From positions 1 to 6,161 of the forward strand of contig JAYUZR010000027.1 in assembly GCA_043751595.1 (NCBI GenBank): 6,161 nt of DNA, in the 5' to 3' direction. The notes under the pieces were generated by a model, which saw only the letters and a program-made list of their open reading frames with translations, had not been told where the DNA came from and searched no databases. Below are positions 1-5,649 of the stretch, in pieces; the first letter of the stretch is position 1; the number at the start of each line of letters is the position of its first letter. This stretch comes from JAYUZR01 sp043751595 (GTDB taxonomy: Bacteria > Patescibacteriota > UBA1384 > CAILIB01). The position numbers and the translations under genes are program-made.

Positions 1-518
1 AAGAAGAGTGCCAAACTTACCGAAAGAAGCATGCTTACCGCAAAGCTAATCGCTCCCCAGGTATCCCAGGCTTTTTGAGTTGCTCGAAAATCCTCGATAT
101 TGTTGAACTTCTTGGCTTCAAACGCGAGGCGGCGGCCCTTAACTCCCAAATAAATACCAAGAGGAAGGCCGATAATAAGGTTAACTCCAGGAATCAAAAA
201 CGCCAGCGAGAGCCAGACTTTATTAACCACTCCCCAAAGCCAGGTAAGAGAAAAAGCGCCCCAACTCCAGCCCACATCAGAAAGTTCAAGTTTAAAATCG
301 TTTACAGGACTTCCGACAATGGCTCCTGCAAGCTCAATACCGGCCGTGGCAGAGGGTGGAATAGGTGGCGGCAAAATGCTTTCATCCAGATTCATCGCCA
401 AATTAATGTTGGTAGAATCCCAGCCGGCTGCCTGCAATTCTTTGGCAATTTCGGCGTCAGATCTGCCGGCGGCACGGTGGGCGGCAACGTATTGAGTGAG
501 TTCAGGATTGGCAGCCAT
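1..518 (-). CDS. Multi-pass membrane protein of unknown function, 5' part only (runs off left edge)
   Basis: The minus strand is open from ATG at 518-516 to the window edge, giving 172 residues without a stop. Residues 1-34 (MAANPELTQY..., with AGRSDAEI and AAGW) look like a short helical domain found at the N-terminus of many Patescibacteria membrane proteins. Residues 48-60 form a proline-rich linker (ILPPPIPP). A tryptophan-rich stretch (WSWGAFSLTWLWG, 84-96) leads into hydrophobic segments at about 88-126. A soluble loop (KGRRLAFEAKKFNNIEDF) follows, then W151/W154 and another TM from about 155 to the edge. The WGAF...W.WG...N.VW pattern, then G.KG, then a W..W segment, resembles small bacterial membrane proteins of unknown function. 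Composition supports coding: the plus-strand reading of this stretch is basic and unlike a protein. The start is uncertain. The ATG has no SD at normal distance, and an in-frame TAG at 542-540 limits extension to seven codons, including a TTG directly before the ATG. Confidence 0.82.
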   Translation of the reverse strand, partial: MAANPELTQYVAAHRAAGRSDAEIAKELQAAGWDSTNINLAMNLDESILPPPIPPSATAGIELAGAIVGSPVNDFKLELSDVGWSWGAFSLTWLWGVVNKVWLSLAFLIPGVNLIIGLPLGIYLGVKGRRLAFEAKKFNNIEDFRATQKAWDTWGAISFAVSMLLSVSLALF

Positions 519-552
519 CAAAAAACAAAAAATGAAGAGCTAGTGCCTTCAC
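502..552 (-). other. Candidate 16-residue leader ORF overlapping the start of the membrane-protein gene
   Basis: Reading leftward, GTG at 552-550 lies 7 nt after a perfect SD and opens MKALALHFLFFDGCQS, ending at TGA (504-502). It overlaps the first codons of the membrane-protein gene in a different frame, so ribosomes ending here would be 14 nt past that gene's ATG. This geometry would suit translational coupling by re-initiation. The alternative is a one-base error or real indel in the T6-G-T6 tract at 521-532: removing one T would join the GTG frame to the downstream gene. Nothing shows that the peptide itself has a function. Confidence 0.25.
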
Positions 553-559
553 TATACGT

Positions 560-567
560 CCTCCTTT
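560..567 (-). promoter_or_regulatory. Strong Shine-Dalgarno on the minus strand, misplaced for the downstream ATG
   Basis: The minus strand reads AAAGGAGG here, an essentially perfect SD. It is 7 nt from the GTG at 552 but 41 nt from the ATG at 518. It therefore favours translation of the short leader, or of an N-terminally extended protein if the T-tracts carry an indel. Confidence 0.6.
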
Positions 568-582
568 AGAACTTACCAAGCG

Positions 583-611
583 TTGCGCCGGTGCGGTGTC
601 GGCCGTATGCT
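583..611 (+). promoter_or_regulatory. Candidate sigma-70 type promoter for tpiA-pgk
   Basis: TTGCGC (583-588) and TATGCT (606-611) are separated by 17 nt, which matches -35/-10 spacing with partial consensus. Transcription would begin near 618, leaving a leader of about 28 nt before the tpiA ATG. This is a visual match only in a 127-bp divergent region; the opposite-strand gene must have a promoter in the same stretch. Confidence 0.35.
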
Positions 612-614
612 GGA

Positions 615-636
615 GCTGTAACTGATTGCTGTAACT
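615..636 (+). repeat. 9-bp direct repeat before tpiA, 13-bp period
   Basis: GCTGTAACT occurs at 615-623 and again at 628-636, with 4 nt between copies. It sits just downstream of the candidate -10 and ends 9 nt before the tpiA ATG, so it could be an operator or leader-RNA element. Two 9-mers this close could also be chance. Confidence 0.35.
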
Positions 637-645
637 TTTGACCAC

Positions 646-1398
646 ATGCGCACAACCCTTATTGCTGGAAACTGGAAGATGAACACTACCCTGGCCGATG
701 CTCACACCTTGGCCTTGGGTGTGCGTGATGGTGTGGAACATCTGGATCATATTCAAGTCGTGCTCTGCCCACCTACTATTTGGCTGACCGAGCTTGCCCA
801 CGAAGCGATTGCTCCTGGTCGGATGCCGCATCTGCATCTTGGTGCTCAGAATCTCTATTTTGAAGAAAAGGGCGCCTTTACCGGTGAGACTTCTCCTCTA
901 ATGGTGAAAGAAGTGGCTGAATATACCATTGTCGGCCACTCTGAGCGTACGCATGTGTTTGGCGAGACGGCCGAGCTGTGCAATAAAAAAGTAAAGGCCG
1001 CTTTTGCTGCCGGCATTACCCCAATTCTGTGCATCGGCGAAGATGTGCAGTCTGAAACTTCTAAAGAGGAACTCGGAAAAGTGCTGGAGGTAATGATTGA
1101 GGGCCTAACCGAAGACCAGCTTAAGCAGTTGGTTGTAGCCTACGAGCCAGTCTGGGCAATTGGGAGCGGCACTCCAGCCACCCCAGAGTATGCACAAGAA
1201 ATCTGCGAGCATCTACGCCAGTGGCTTACCTCTGACACCCACATTTTGTACGGCGGAAGCGCTAACGAAGAAAACGCCAAGGCGTTCTTGCAGCAATCCG
1301 ATGTCGATGGTTTGTTAATCGGTGGAGTCAGTCTTAAGTTGCAGCCTTTCTTGAGCGTTTGCACTCAGGCCAACGATCTTCATATCTCTAGCTACTAA
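646..1398 (+). CDS. tpiA: Triosephosphate isomerase
   Basis: This cytosolic TIM-barrel enzyme interconverts dihydroxyacetone phosphate and glyceraldehyde 3-phosphate. At 250 residues it has the usual family length. Visible motifs in order are the N-terminal GNWKMN (8-13, substrate-binding N9 and catalytic K11), VGHSERT (96-102, electrophile H98), the family signature AYEPVWAIGSG with catalytic base E167 and loop 6 after it, YGGSA (202-206), and the phosphate-binding LLIGGVSL (223-230). All key catalytic residues are present, so it should be active. The start is fixed by GNWKMN lying at the normal distance from the N-terminus. No SD precedes the ATG. It is followed by pgk after 9 nt, so the two are surely cotranscribed. 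The C-terminal tail after the last helix (ANDLHISSY) is not conserved in the family. Confidence 0.97.
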   Translation: MRTTLIAGNWKMNTTLADAHTLALGVRDGVEHLDHIQVVLCPPTIWLTELAHEAIAPGRMPHLHLGAQNLYFEEKGAFTGETSPLMVKEVAEYTIVGHSERTHVFGETAELCNKKVKAAFAAGITPILCIGEDVQSETSKEELGKVLEVMIEGLTEDQLKQLVVAYEPVWAIGSGTPATPEYAQEICEHLRQWLTSDTHILYGGSANEENAKAFLQQSDVDGLLIGGVSLKLQPFLSVCTQANDLHISSY

Positions 1399-1407
1399 TC
1401 GCCCTCC

Positions 1408-2547
1408 ATGCTTAAAACGCTCGAATCGCTTGGTTCTTTAGCGGGTAAAAAGGTCTTTTACCGCCCCGATTATAATGTGCCAGTAAAAGATGGTGTTATT
1501 CAGGATGAGTTCCGCATTACCGCCACCTACAAAACCCTCGATTACCTGGTAGGGCAAGGGGCTAAGGTTATTATTGGCGCTCATATGGGTCGCCCTAAAG
1601 GGGAAGATCCTGAGCTAAGTTTGCACCCGGTGGCACAGGTGTTGGCCGATCGCTACAGCGACCACGCCGTTCGTACCGCTACCAAAATTGATGATGCTGC
1701 TGTGCAAGAAACGATTGCCGGTATGCAAAATGGCGATATTTTGATGTTACCAAACCTGCGTTACTGGGCAGCAGAAGAAGAAAACGACGAGGCCTTTGCT
1801 ACGCTTCTTGCCTCACTGGCCGAGGTGTATGTAAACGACGCCTTTGCCTGCGATCACCGTGCGCATGCCTCTATTGTCGGGGTGCCAAGCAAGCTTTCTT
1901 CATCCGCGGCTGGATACCTGCTACAGGCCGAGATCGAAACCCTCGGTGGACTGATGGCTTCTCCTGCTTCGCCGTTTGTCGTGGTGATGGGTGGCGCTAA
2001 GGTGAGCGATAAGATTGAGGTAATCCGCCGCCTAGCTGAGAAGGCTGATAAGGTTTTGATTGGTGGCGCTATGGCAAACACGTTCTTGCTAGCTAAGGGT
2101 GAGATGATTGGCGATTCTCTAGCTGAAAAAGAGAAAGTGGATGTAGCCAAGGGCTTACTTGAAGAGTTTGGCGACAAGCTTGTAGTGGCGCCAGATTACG
2201 TAAAGGATAACCCTGATGATGCCGAGCACTTCCGGTATCTCGATCTTGGTCCTGAAAGTATTGCCCTATTTACCAAGGAGTTATCTGAGGCAAAGACCAT
2301 CTTTACTAACGGAAGCCTTGGCTACACCGAGGATGAGAAGTTTGCCGTGGCGAGTACGGCCATTGTAAAAGCGATTGCGGCTCGTACTGGCAAGGCAACT
2401 ACGGTGGTGGCTGGTGGCGATACGGTGGAGTTGATTACTCGCTTGAAGATGCACGACCAGTTTAGTTTTGTTTCAACCGGGGGTGGCGCAGCGCTCGAGT
2501 TCTTGGCAGGGGAAGAACTGCCAGGTGTGAAAGTGTTGGAAGGGTAG
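1408..2547 (+). CDS. pgk: Phosphoglycerate kinase, slightly short and with unusual motif variants
   Basis: It transfers phosphate from 1,3-bisphosphoglycerate to ADP in the cytosol, an ATP-making step of glycolysis. At 379 residues it is a little shorter than the usual 390-400. The N-domain shows YRPDYNVP (18-25, with R19, D21, N23), AHMGRPKG (58-65, H59 and R62), NLRY (R118) and YVNDAFACDHRAHAS (141-155, R151). The C-domain shows GGAKVSDKI (195-203, K198), GGAMANTF (219-226), GGDT (336-339) and STGGGAALEFL (356-366), ending LPGVKVLEG. Substrate-binding arginines and nucleotide-site glycines are kept. Oddities are TNGSLG (300-305) where most Pgk have WNGPxG, and P115 where most have Glu before N-x-R-F/Y. 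The ATG is 9 nt after the tpiA stop, with a pyrimidine-rich CGCCCTCC before it instead of an SD. I expect a functional enzyme. Confidence 0.96.
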   Translation: MLKTLESLGSLAGKKVFYRPDYNVPVKDGVIQDEFRITATYKTLDYLVGQGAKVIIGAHMGRPKGEDPELSLHPVAQVLADRYSDHAVRTATKIDDAAVQETIAGMQNGDILMLPNLRYWAAEEENDEAFATLLASLAEVYVNDAFACDHRAHASIVGVPSKLSSSAAGYLLQAEIETLGGLMASPASPFVVVMGGAKVSDKIEVIRRLAEKADKVLIGGAMANTFLLAKGEMIGDSLAEKEKVDVAKGLLEEFGDKLVVAPDYVKDNPDDAEHFRYLDLGPESIALFTKELSEAKTIFTNGSLGYTEDEKFAVASTAIVKAIAARTGKATTVVAGGDTVELITRLKMHDQFSFVSTGGGAALEFLAGEELPGVKVLEG

Positions 2548-2566
2548 TTTTTCTGGAAGGAAGGAG

Positions 2567-2595
2567 AAAGCCTCGCTGCATGCAGCGAGGCTTTT
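2567..2595 (+). terminator. Intrinsic terminator of tpiA-pgk (perfect palindrome)
   Basis: Positions 2567-2594 are a perfect 28-bp palindrome (arm AAAGCCTCGCTGCA and its complement) starting 20 nt after the pgk stop. As RNA it would fold into a stem of about 12 bp with a CATG tetraloop. The T-run is short (TTTT at 2592-2595), so efficiency is uncertain. A purine-rich GGAAGGAAGGAG lies just before it. The reverse direction has only TTT followed by mixed pyrimidines. Confidence 0.85.
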
Positions 2596-2676
2596 ATGTT
2601 GGGGTCGGAATCCGGCCGGGGCACGTACTACTTTTTCGCTCGCCGCTACTTGTAGCTGGATTCCAACTTAGGAATG

Positions 2677-2705
2677 TTGTAGCAGATCGCTAGATGATGG
2701 ACAAT
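2677..2705 (+). promoter_or_regulatory. Candidate promoter of the small orphan gene
   Basis: TTGTAG (2677-2682) and GACAAT (2700-2705) are 17 nt apart, and the region after 2700 is the most A/T-rich of the gap. Transcription would start near 2712, about 43 nt before the ATG. The 160-nt gap before the gene otherwise holds only a weak ATTCC/GGAAT inverted repeat (2660-2675) and a second TTGTAG (2650-2655). I see no convincing gene in it. Confidence 0.3.
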
Positions 2706-2741
2706 TAATGAAAAATAAGGTAGTAGAGTCCTAAGAAAAAG

Positions 2742-2748
2742 AAGGAGG
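2742..2748 (+). promoter_or_regulatory. Strong Shine-Dalgarno of the small orphan gene
   Basis: AAGGAGG lies 6 nt before the ATG at 2755. This is textbook placement and fixes that start. It contrasts with tpiA, pgk, tig and clpP in this window, which have no SD. Confidence 0.85.
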
Positions 2749-2754
2749 CGGAGT

Positions 2755-3138
2755 ATGTCTGATTGGGTTCCTGCCTTTGGATCGGCAGAATATGAGCGAG
2801 TCTACGGTAAGGGTCCGCGTTGGTGGGCTTCGGAATTAAGGGAGGAAAGAAAAGTGGTACGTAGTATTCCAGCGGGGCTATGTCCTGCAACAGGCTTGGA
2901 ACGGGCTGGTCTTCTTCTAGTGGCAACCGATGTTGCTGCACTGAGGAATAAGGACTTCCGAATTATGGACGATGAATGGATGAGGCTTGTCTATGTTCGC
3001 CAAGTCCTATTGAGTCAGGAGGATGAGCAACTGGTGGCAACGGTAACGCCACTGCCTGGCGTTAGTTTCACTAGCTGCTATCGGCGGCGAGTGGATGCCG
3101 ACTGGGTACGGCAAAACTGCTTCGTCCTTGCAAACTAA
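2755..3138 (+). CDS. Small cytosolic protein of unknown function (127 aa), free-standing gene
   Basis: I do not recognise this protein. It begins MSDWVPAFGSAEYERVYGKG, followed by a tryptophan pair (W23-W24) and a charged helix-like stretch (SELREERKVV). A short hydrophobic segment AGLLLVATDVAAL (51-63) follows, too short and too mixed to be a clear TM. Next comes a basic and acidic middle (RNKDFRIMDDEWMRLVYVRQVLL), a likely beta strand LVATVTPL, and the C-terminal SCYRRRVDADWVRQNC. It has three cysteines (C43, C108, C122) with no metal-binding spacing and no signal peptide. Coding is supported by a textbook SD, a clean ATG and a strong terminator straight after the stop. It is isolated between the terminator of pgk and its own, so it is probably transcribed alone. 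Its mixed codon choice (for example AGG arginines) differs somewhat from neighbours, which may hint at separate origin, but the gene is too short to judge. Confidence 0.8.
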   Translation: MSDWVPAFGSAEYERVYGKGPRWWASELREERKVVRSIPAGLCPATGLERAGLLLVATDVAALRNKDFRIMDDEWMRLVYVRQVLLSQEDEQLVATVTPLPGVSFTSCYRRRVDADWVRQNCFVLAN

Positions 3139-3139
3139 C

Positions 3140-3180
3140 AACTCCCCGGCCGCAATCTGCGGTCGGGGAGTTTGCCTTTC
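3140..3180 (+). terminator. Intrinsic terminator of the small orphan gene
   Basis: Arms at 3140-3154 (AACTCCCCGGCCGCA) and 3158-3172 pair over 15 bp with a single G-U wobble, around an ATC loop. They are followed by a broken T-rich tract (TTTGCCTTTCTTT). The stem begins one base after the TAA stop. It is GC-rich and stable, and it insulates tig from the upstream gene. Confidence 0.88.
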
Positions 3181-3230
3181 TTTACTCTAATTCTCGCACC
3201 TCCCCGAACCTTCCCCCATCCGGCAGCTCC

Positions 3231-3239
3231 TGCTACAGT
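3231..3239 (+). promoter_or_regulatory. Candidate extended -10 promoter of tig
   Basis: TGCTACAGT matches the TGn-TAnnnT extended -10 form, with no clear -35 in the C-rich sequence before it. It would give a leader of about 46 nt. Some promoter is expected between the terminator at 3172 and the tig start at 3292, and this is the best visual candidate there. Confidence 0.3.
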
Positions 3240-3291
3240 ACGCTTCGAACACCTCCGATAGTGACCCGCCTCGTTTTCTAATTTTCTTTAC

Positions 3292-4509
3292 ATGATTACT
3301 ACCAAAGAAACGCTTCCTAATAGTCGCGTAAAACTTACCTTTACCGCTTCTCACGCCCAGTTTGAGAAAGCTCTTGCGCTCGAGCTTGAATCTGTTGCTA
3401 AGTCGGTCAAAATCCCTGGCTTTCGCCCGGGTAAAGCTCCTGAGGCCAAGGTAATCGAGCAAGTTGGCCGCCGCCGTCTTGAGGCTGGCGCGATTGATCG
3501 CGTTATTTCGCTCGTGTACTCCGAAGATATGTCCGGCCAGCGCGAGGTTATTGCCGTAGCAAATCCTGATCGGGTTGATGTCACCGAGTTCACCGTTGCT
3601 CCTGCCGATGCTACGCCCGAAACCGTGGTTGCCACTTTTACCCTCGAGGTAGATGTACTTCCGGATGTCACTATTGATGGCTACAAAAAGATTAAGCTCG
3701 AAAAACCAGCTGCTACCAAGGTAGAGCAAGACGAGGTTGATAAAGTAGTCGATTATCTCCGCCGCCAGCGCGCCGCCATGGAAGATGCTCCAGAGGGTAC
3801 TAAGGTTGAAACTGGCATGTGGGTAGACCTTAGCTACAAGGGTTCAGTAGATGATGTTCCTCGCGACGATATGCACAACGAGAGTCACCCTATTGTAGTC
3901 GGCGAAGGCCAGCTTATCCCAGGGTTCGAAGATCATCTTATTGGTATGCAAGCCGGTGAGATTAAGACCTTCAAAATTACCTTCCCAGCCGAATACCACA
4001 GTGAAGCACTGCAGGGCAAAGAAGCTGAGTTTATGGTTACTGTAAAAGAGTTAAAGGTAGTTAAACTTCCCGAGATTGATGCCGATTTCGCTGAGGCCTT
4101 TGGTCACGATTCCGCCGATATGCTGCTCGATGCTATTCGCGTAAATCTGCACGAAGAAAAGCAGCAAGAGCAGCAGCGTCACCTAGACGAAGAAGTGGTA
4201 GAAAAGCTATTGGCTCTTACTAACTTTGAGCTCCCTCAATCCCTGGTTGAGCAAGAGCTTGAGCGTCAGTACGAAGAAAGTCGCGAGCGTCTTTCTAAGA
4301 TGAACTTCCAATGGGAGCAGTATCTAGCGCAAACCGGTAAAACCGACGAGCAAATGCGCGAAGATATGCGTCCACAGGCCGAAAAGAACGTGCGCGTTGG
4401 TCTATCTCTTGGTAGAGTAGTTGAGCTTGAAGGCATCGAGAACACCGACCAAGCTCCTCGCAAAGCGCTTGATCGTCTGATCGAAATTGCCTCCGCAAAC
4501 CAGAAGTAA
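3292..4509 (+). CDS. tig: Trigger factor, ribosome-bound chaperone and peptidyl-prolyl isomerase
   Basis: Trigger factor binds near the ribosome exit tunnel (protein L23) and shelters nascent chains. The three-domain layout is visible. The N-terminal ribosome-binding domain (about 1-130) carries the docking loop GFRPGKAP at 43-50. The FKBP-type isomerase domain (about 170-255) has GMWVDLSYKG, then IVVGEGQLIPGFEDHLIGM and ITFPAEYH, with the aromatic and hydrophobic residues (I209, F212, F231) of an FKBP pocket. A long charged helical C-terminal substrate-binding domain (about 260-400) is rich in Glu/Gln/Arg. At 405 residues it is slightly shorter than the E. coli protein (432), mostly at the C-terminus. 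The ATG is preceded by TTTTCTTTAC, with no SD. clpP follows after 10 nt; a tig-clpP pairing is common in bacteria and supports both calls. Confidence 0.96.
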   Translation: MITTKETLPNSRVKLTFTASHAQFEKALALELESVAKSVKIPGFRPGKAPEAKVIEQVGRRRLEAGAIDRVISLVYSEDMSGQREVIAVANPDRVDVTEFTVAPADATPETVVATFTLEVDVLPDVTIDGYKKIKLEKPAATKVEQDEVDKVVDYLRRQRAAMEDAPEGTKVETGMWVDLSYKGSVDDVPRDDMHNESHPIVVGEGQLIPGFEDHLIGMQAGEIKTFKITFPAEYHSEALQGKEAEFMVTVKELKVVKLPEIDADFAEAFGHDSADMLLDAIRVNLHEEKQQEQQRHLDEEVVEKLLALTNFELPQSLVEQELERQYEESRERLSKMNFQWEQYLAQTGKTDEQMREDMRPQAEKNVRVGLSLGRVVELEGIENTDQAPRKALDRLIEIASANQK

Positions 4510-4519
4510 CGCCTTCCCC

Positions 4520-5116
4520 ATGTCCTACCTCGTTCCAACCGTTCTCGAGAAATCACCGTTCGGCGAGCGAGCGTACGATATTTACTCTCGGCTACTTCGC
4601 GATCGCATCATCTTCTTGAGCGGCCCAATTGATGACGATGTTGCCAATATTGTTAATGCGCAACTGCTTTTTCTAGAGGCCGAAGACAACAAAAAAGATA
4701 TCCAGCTCTATATTAATAGCCCGGGTGGGGTGGTGTACGATGGCTTGGCCATTATCGACACCATGAACTACATTAAGCCGGCTGTTTCTACTATTTGTAT
4801 GGGAATGGCTGCCAGTATGGCCGCCGTTATTTTGGCAGCTGGCGAAAAAGGCAAGCGCTACGCCCTGCCAAACTCCCGCGTAATGATCCACCAGCCTCAC
4901 GGAGGGGCAGAGGGACAGGCCTCCGATATCCGGATTCAGGCGGAAGAAATCCTCACCCTGCGCACGGCCTTAAACGATATTTTAGCCAAGAGCACCGGCA
5001 AGACGCTGGCCGAGGTAGAAAAAGATACTGATAGGGATAACTTCTTAAGTGCCAAGCAGGCGGTTAAGTATGGTCTTATCGACCAAGTCTTTACCCATCG
5101 CCCTCATGCTTCCTAA
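4520..5116 (+). CDS. clpP: ATP-dependent Clp protease proteolytic subunit
   Basis: ClpP is the serine peptidase that assembles as two stacked heptameric rings and degrades proteins fed by ClpX or ClpC. From the ATG at 4520 it is 198 residues, the normal length. The start MSYLVPTVLEKSPFGERAYD matches the conserved ClpP N-terminus. Reading from an upstream TTG at 4487 would add 11 unconserved residues inside tig and is rejected. The catalytic triad is complete: S99 in GMAASM, H124 in MIHQPHGG, and D173 in DRDNFLSAKQAVKYGLID. The oxyanion-hole glycines are in INSPGG (65-70). There is little or no propeptide. CCTTCCCC precedes the ATG in place of an SD. clpX, the frequent partner, does not follow; the next gene starts on the A of the TAA stop (TAATG). 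Confidence 0.97.
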   Translation: MSYLVPTVLEKSPFGERAYDIYSRLLRDRIIFLSGPIDDDVANIVNAQLLFLEAEDNKKDIQLYINSPGGVVYDGLAIIDTMNYIKPAVSTICMGMAASMAAVILAAGEKGKRYALPNSRVMIHQPHGGAEGQASDIRIQAEEILTLRTALNDILAKSTGKTLAEVEKDTDRDNFLSAKQAVKYGLIDQVFTHRPHAS

Positions 5117-5649
5117 TGCCTGCGCGCATTCCTCTTAAGCATCCGATTACCCCAGGGAGCTACTTAGTGGTTTTTTTCTGTACGCTCTACAGCTTTAGTA
5201 TTATTGCCGATAACCTGCCAAAATCGTTGCTGAAGCAAGATATCCAGCTGATTACCCGGCCGGTAAACGAGGCGCTTGGGGTGTGGCAGCGCTGGGATAT
5301 GTTCCAGGGAGGGCAAGTAGATTTGCGTGCTCGCTACAAACTTACCTATAGCGACGGCACGATTGCCTACCGCTCAACCGCGATTACCAACCGAGTACAA
5401 TTTTTGCCAACGATTTATAGCGATACCGATTACAGCGCCTTTTCGCAGCAAGATACGGCACATGCTAAGGCTCTGGCGCAGTATCAATGCACCAAGATTG
5501 GCGAGAGGGGAGAGCAATTGCCGCTTACCGTGGCGGTAGAAAAAGCGGTAATGGTTGTCCCTCGGCTGAGCGTTTCACCACTAGGTGAGAATCCATCTAC
5601 GGCAGTGCATCAGTTTTCTCAGATTACGGAGGCATCATGCGTCAACTAG
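5116..5649 (+). CDS. Single-TM extracytoplasmic protein with a W-x-M-F motif, probable partner of the HTTM protein
   Basis: The 177-residue product has a short basic N-terminus and one hydrophobic helix at about 13-31 (SYLVVFFCTLYSFSIIA). The rest is a soluble domain that should lie outside the membrane. The key landmark is VWQRWDMF (56-63), containing W-x-M-F. A strand-rich stretch follows (DLRARYKLTYSDGTIAYRS). Proteins with a TM helix followed by a W-x-M/L-F motif are often encoded beside HTTM proteins, as here. Two cysteines fall in the outer domain (C125, C175) and could form a disulfide. The ATG overlaps the clpP stop by 1 nt, and the gene's end overlaps the next gene by 13 nt, so it is almost certainly coupled to both. 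The family assignment rests on the motif, topology and neighbour; enzymatic function is unknown. Confidence 0.78.
   Translation: MPARIPLKHPITPGSYLVVFFCTLYSFSIIADNLPKSLLKQDIQLITRPVNEALGVWQRWDMFQGGQVDLRARYKLTYSDGTIAYRSTAITNRVQFLPTIYSDTDYSAFSQQDTAHAKALAQYQCTKIGERGEQLPLTVAVEKAVMVVPRLSVSPLGENPSTAVHQFSQITEASCVN
5628..5632 (+). promoter_or_regulatory. Shine-Dalgarno of the HTTM gene, inside the upstream gene
   Basis: GGAGG lies 4 nt before the ATG at 5637, within the last codons of the upstream gene. The spacing is short but usable. It supports this start and the 13-nt gene overlap. Confidence 0.6.

Noticed and set aside
75..569. Plus-strand open frame of 164 codons at the left end
   Set aside because: Its product is basic and low in hydrophobic structure, while the opposite strand encodes a coherent membrane protein with TM helices and recognisable motifs. 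It is the shadow of that gene.
502..837. Minus-strand open frame of 111 codons across the tpiA 5' end
   Set aside because: Most of it is antisense to tpiA. Only its last 16 codons, which follow a good SD, were kept as a candidate leader ORF.
2580..2693. 37-codon plus-strand ORF after pgk (MQRGFYVGVG...), with a GGAAGGAAGGAG upstream
   Set aside because: The SD is 13 nt from the ATG, and the ATG sits in the centre of the terminator palindrome, so it would be hidden in the hairpin. The peptide shows no recognisable features.
3187..3729. Minus-strand open frame of 180 codons opposite the tig 5' region
   Set aside because: It is antisense to the well-supported trigger factor N-domain. Its product has no recognisable motif, and its existence follows from the codon bias of tig.
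4487..4519. Upstream TTG start that lengthens clpP by 11 residues
   Set aside because: The added residues lie inside the tig coding sequence and are unlike any ClpP N-terminus. The ATG at 4520 gives the conserved start and normal length.
5106..5138. Ten-codon ORF starting ATGCTTCCTAATGCC at the clpP end, preceded by CGCCCTC as at the pgk start
   Set aside because: It is very short, overlaps two real genes, and has no SD. The resemblance to the pgk start is probably chance.
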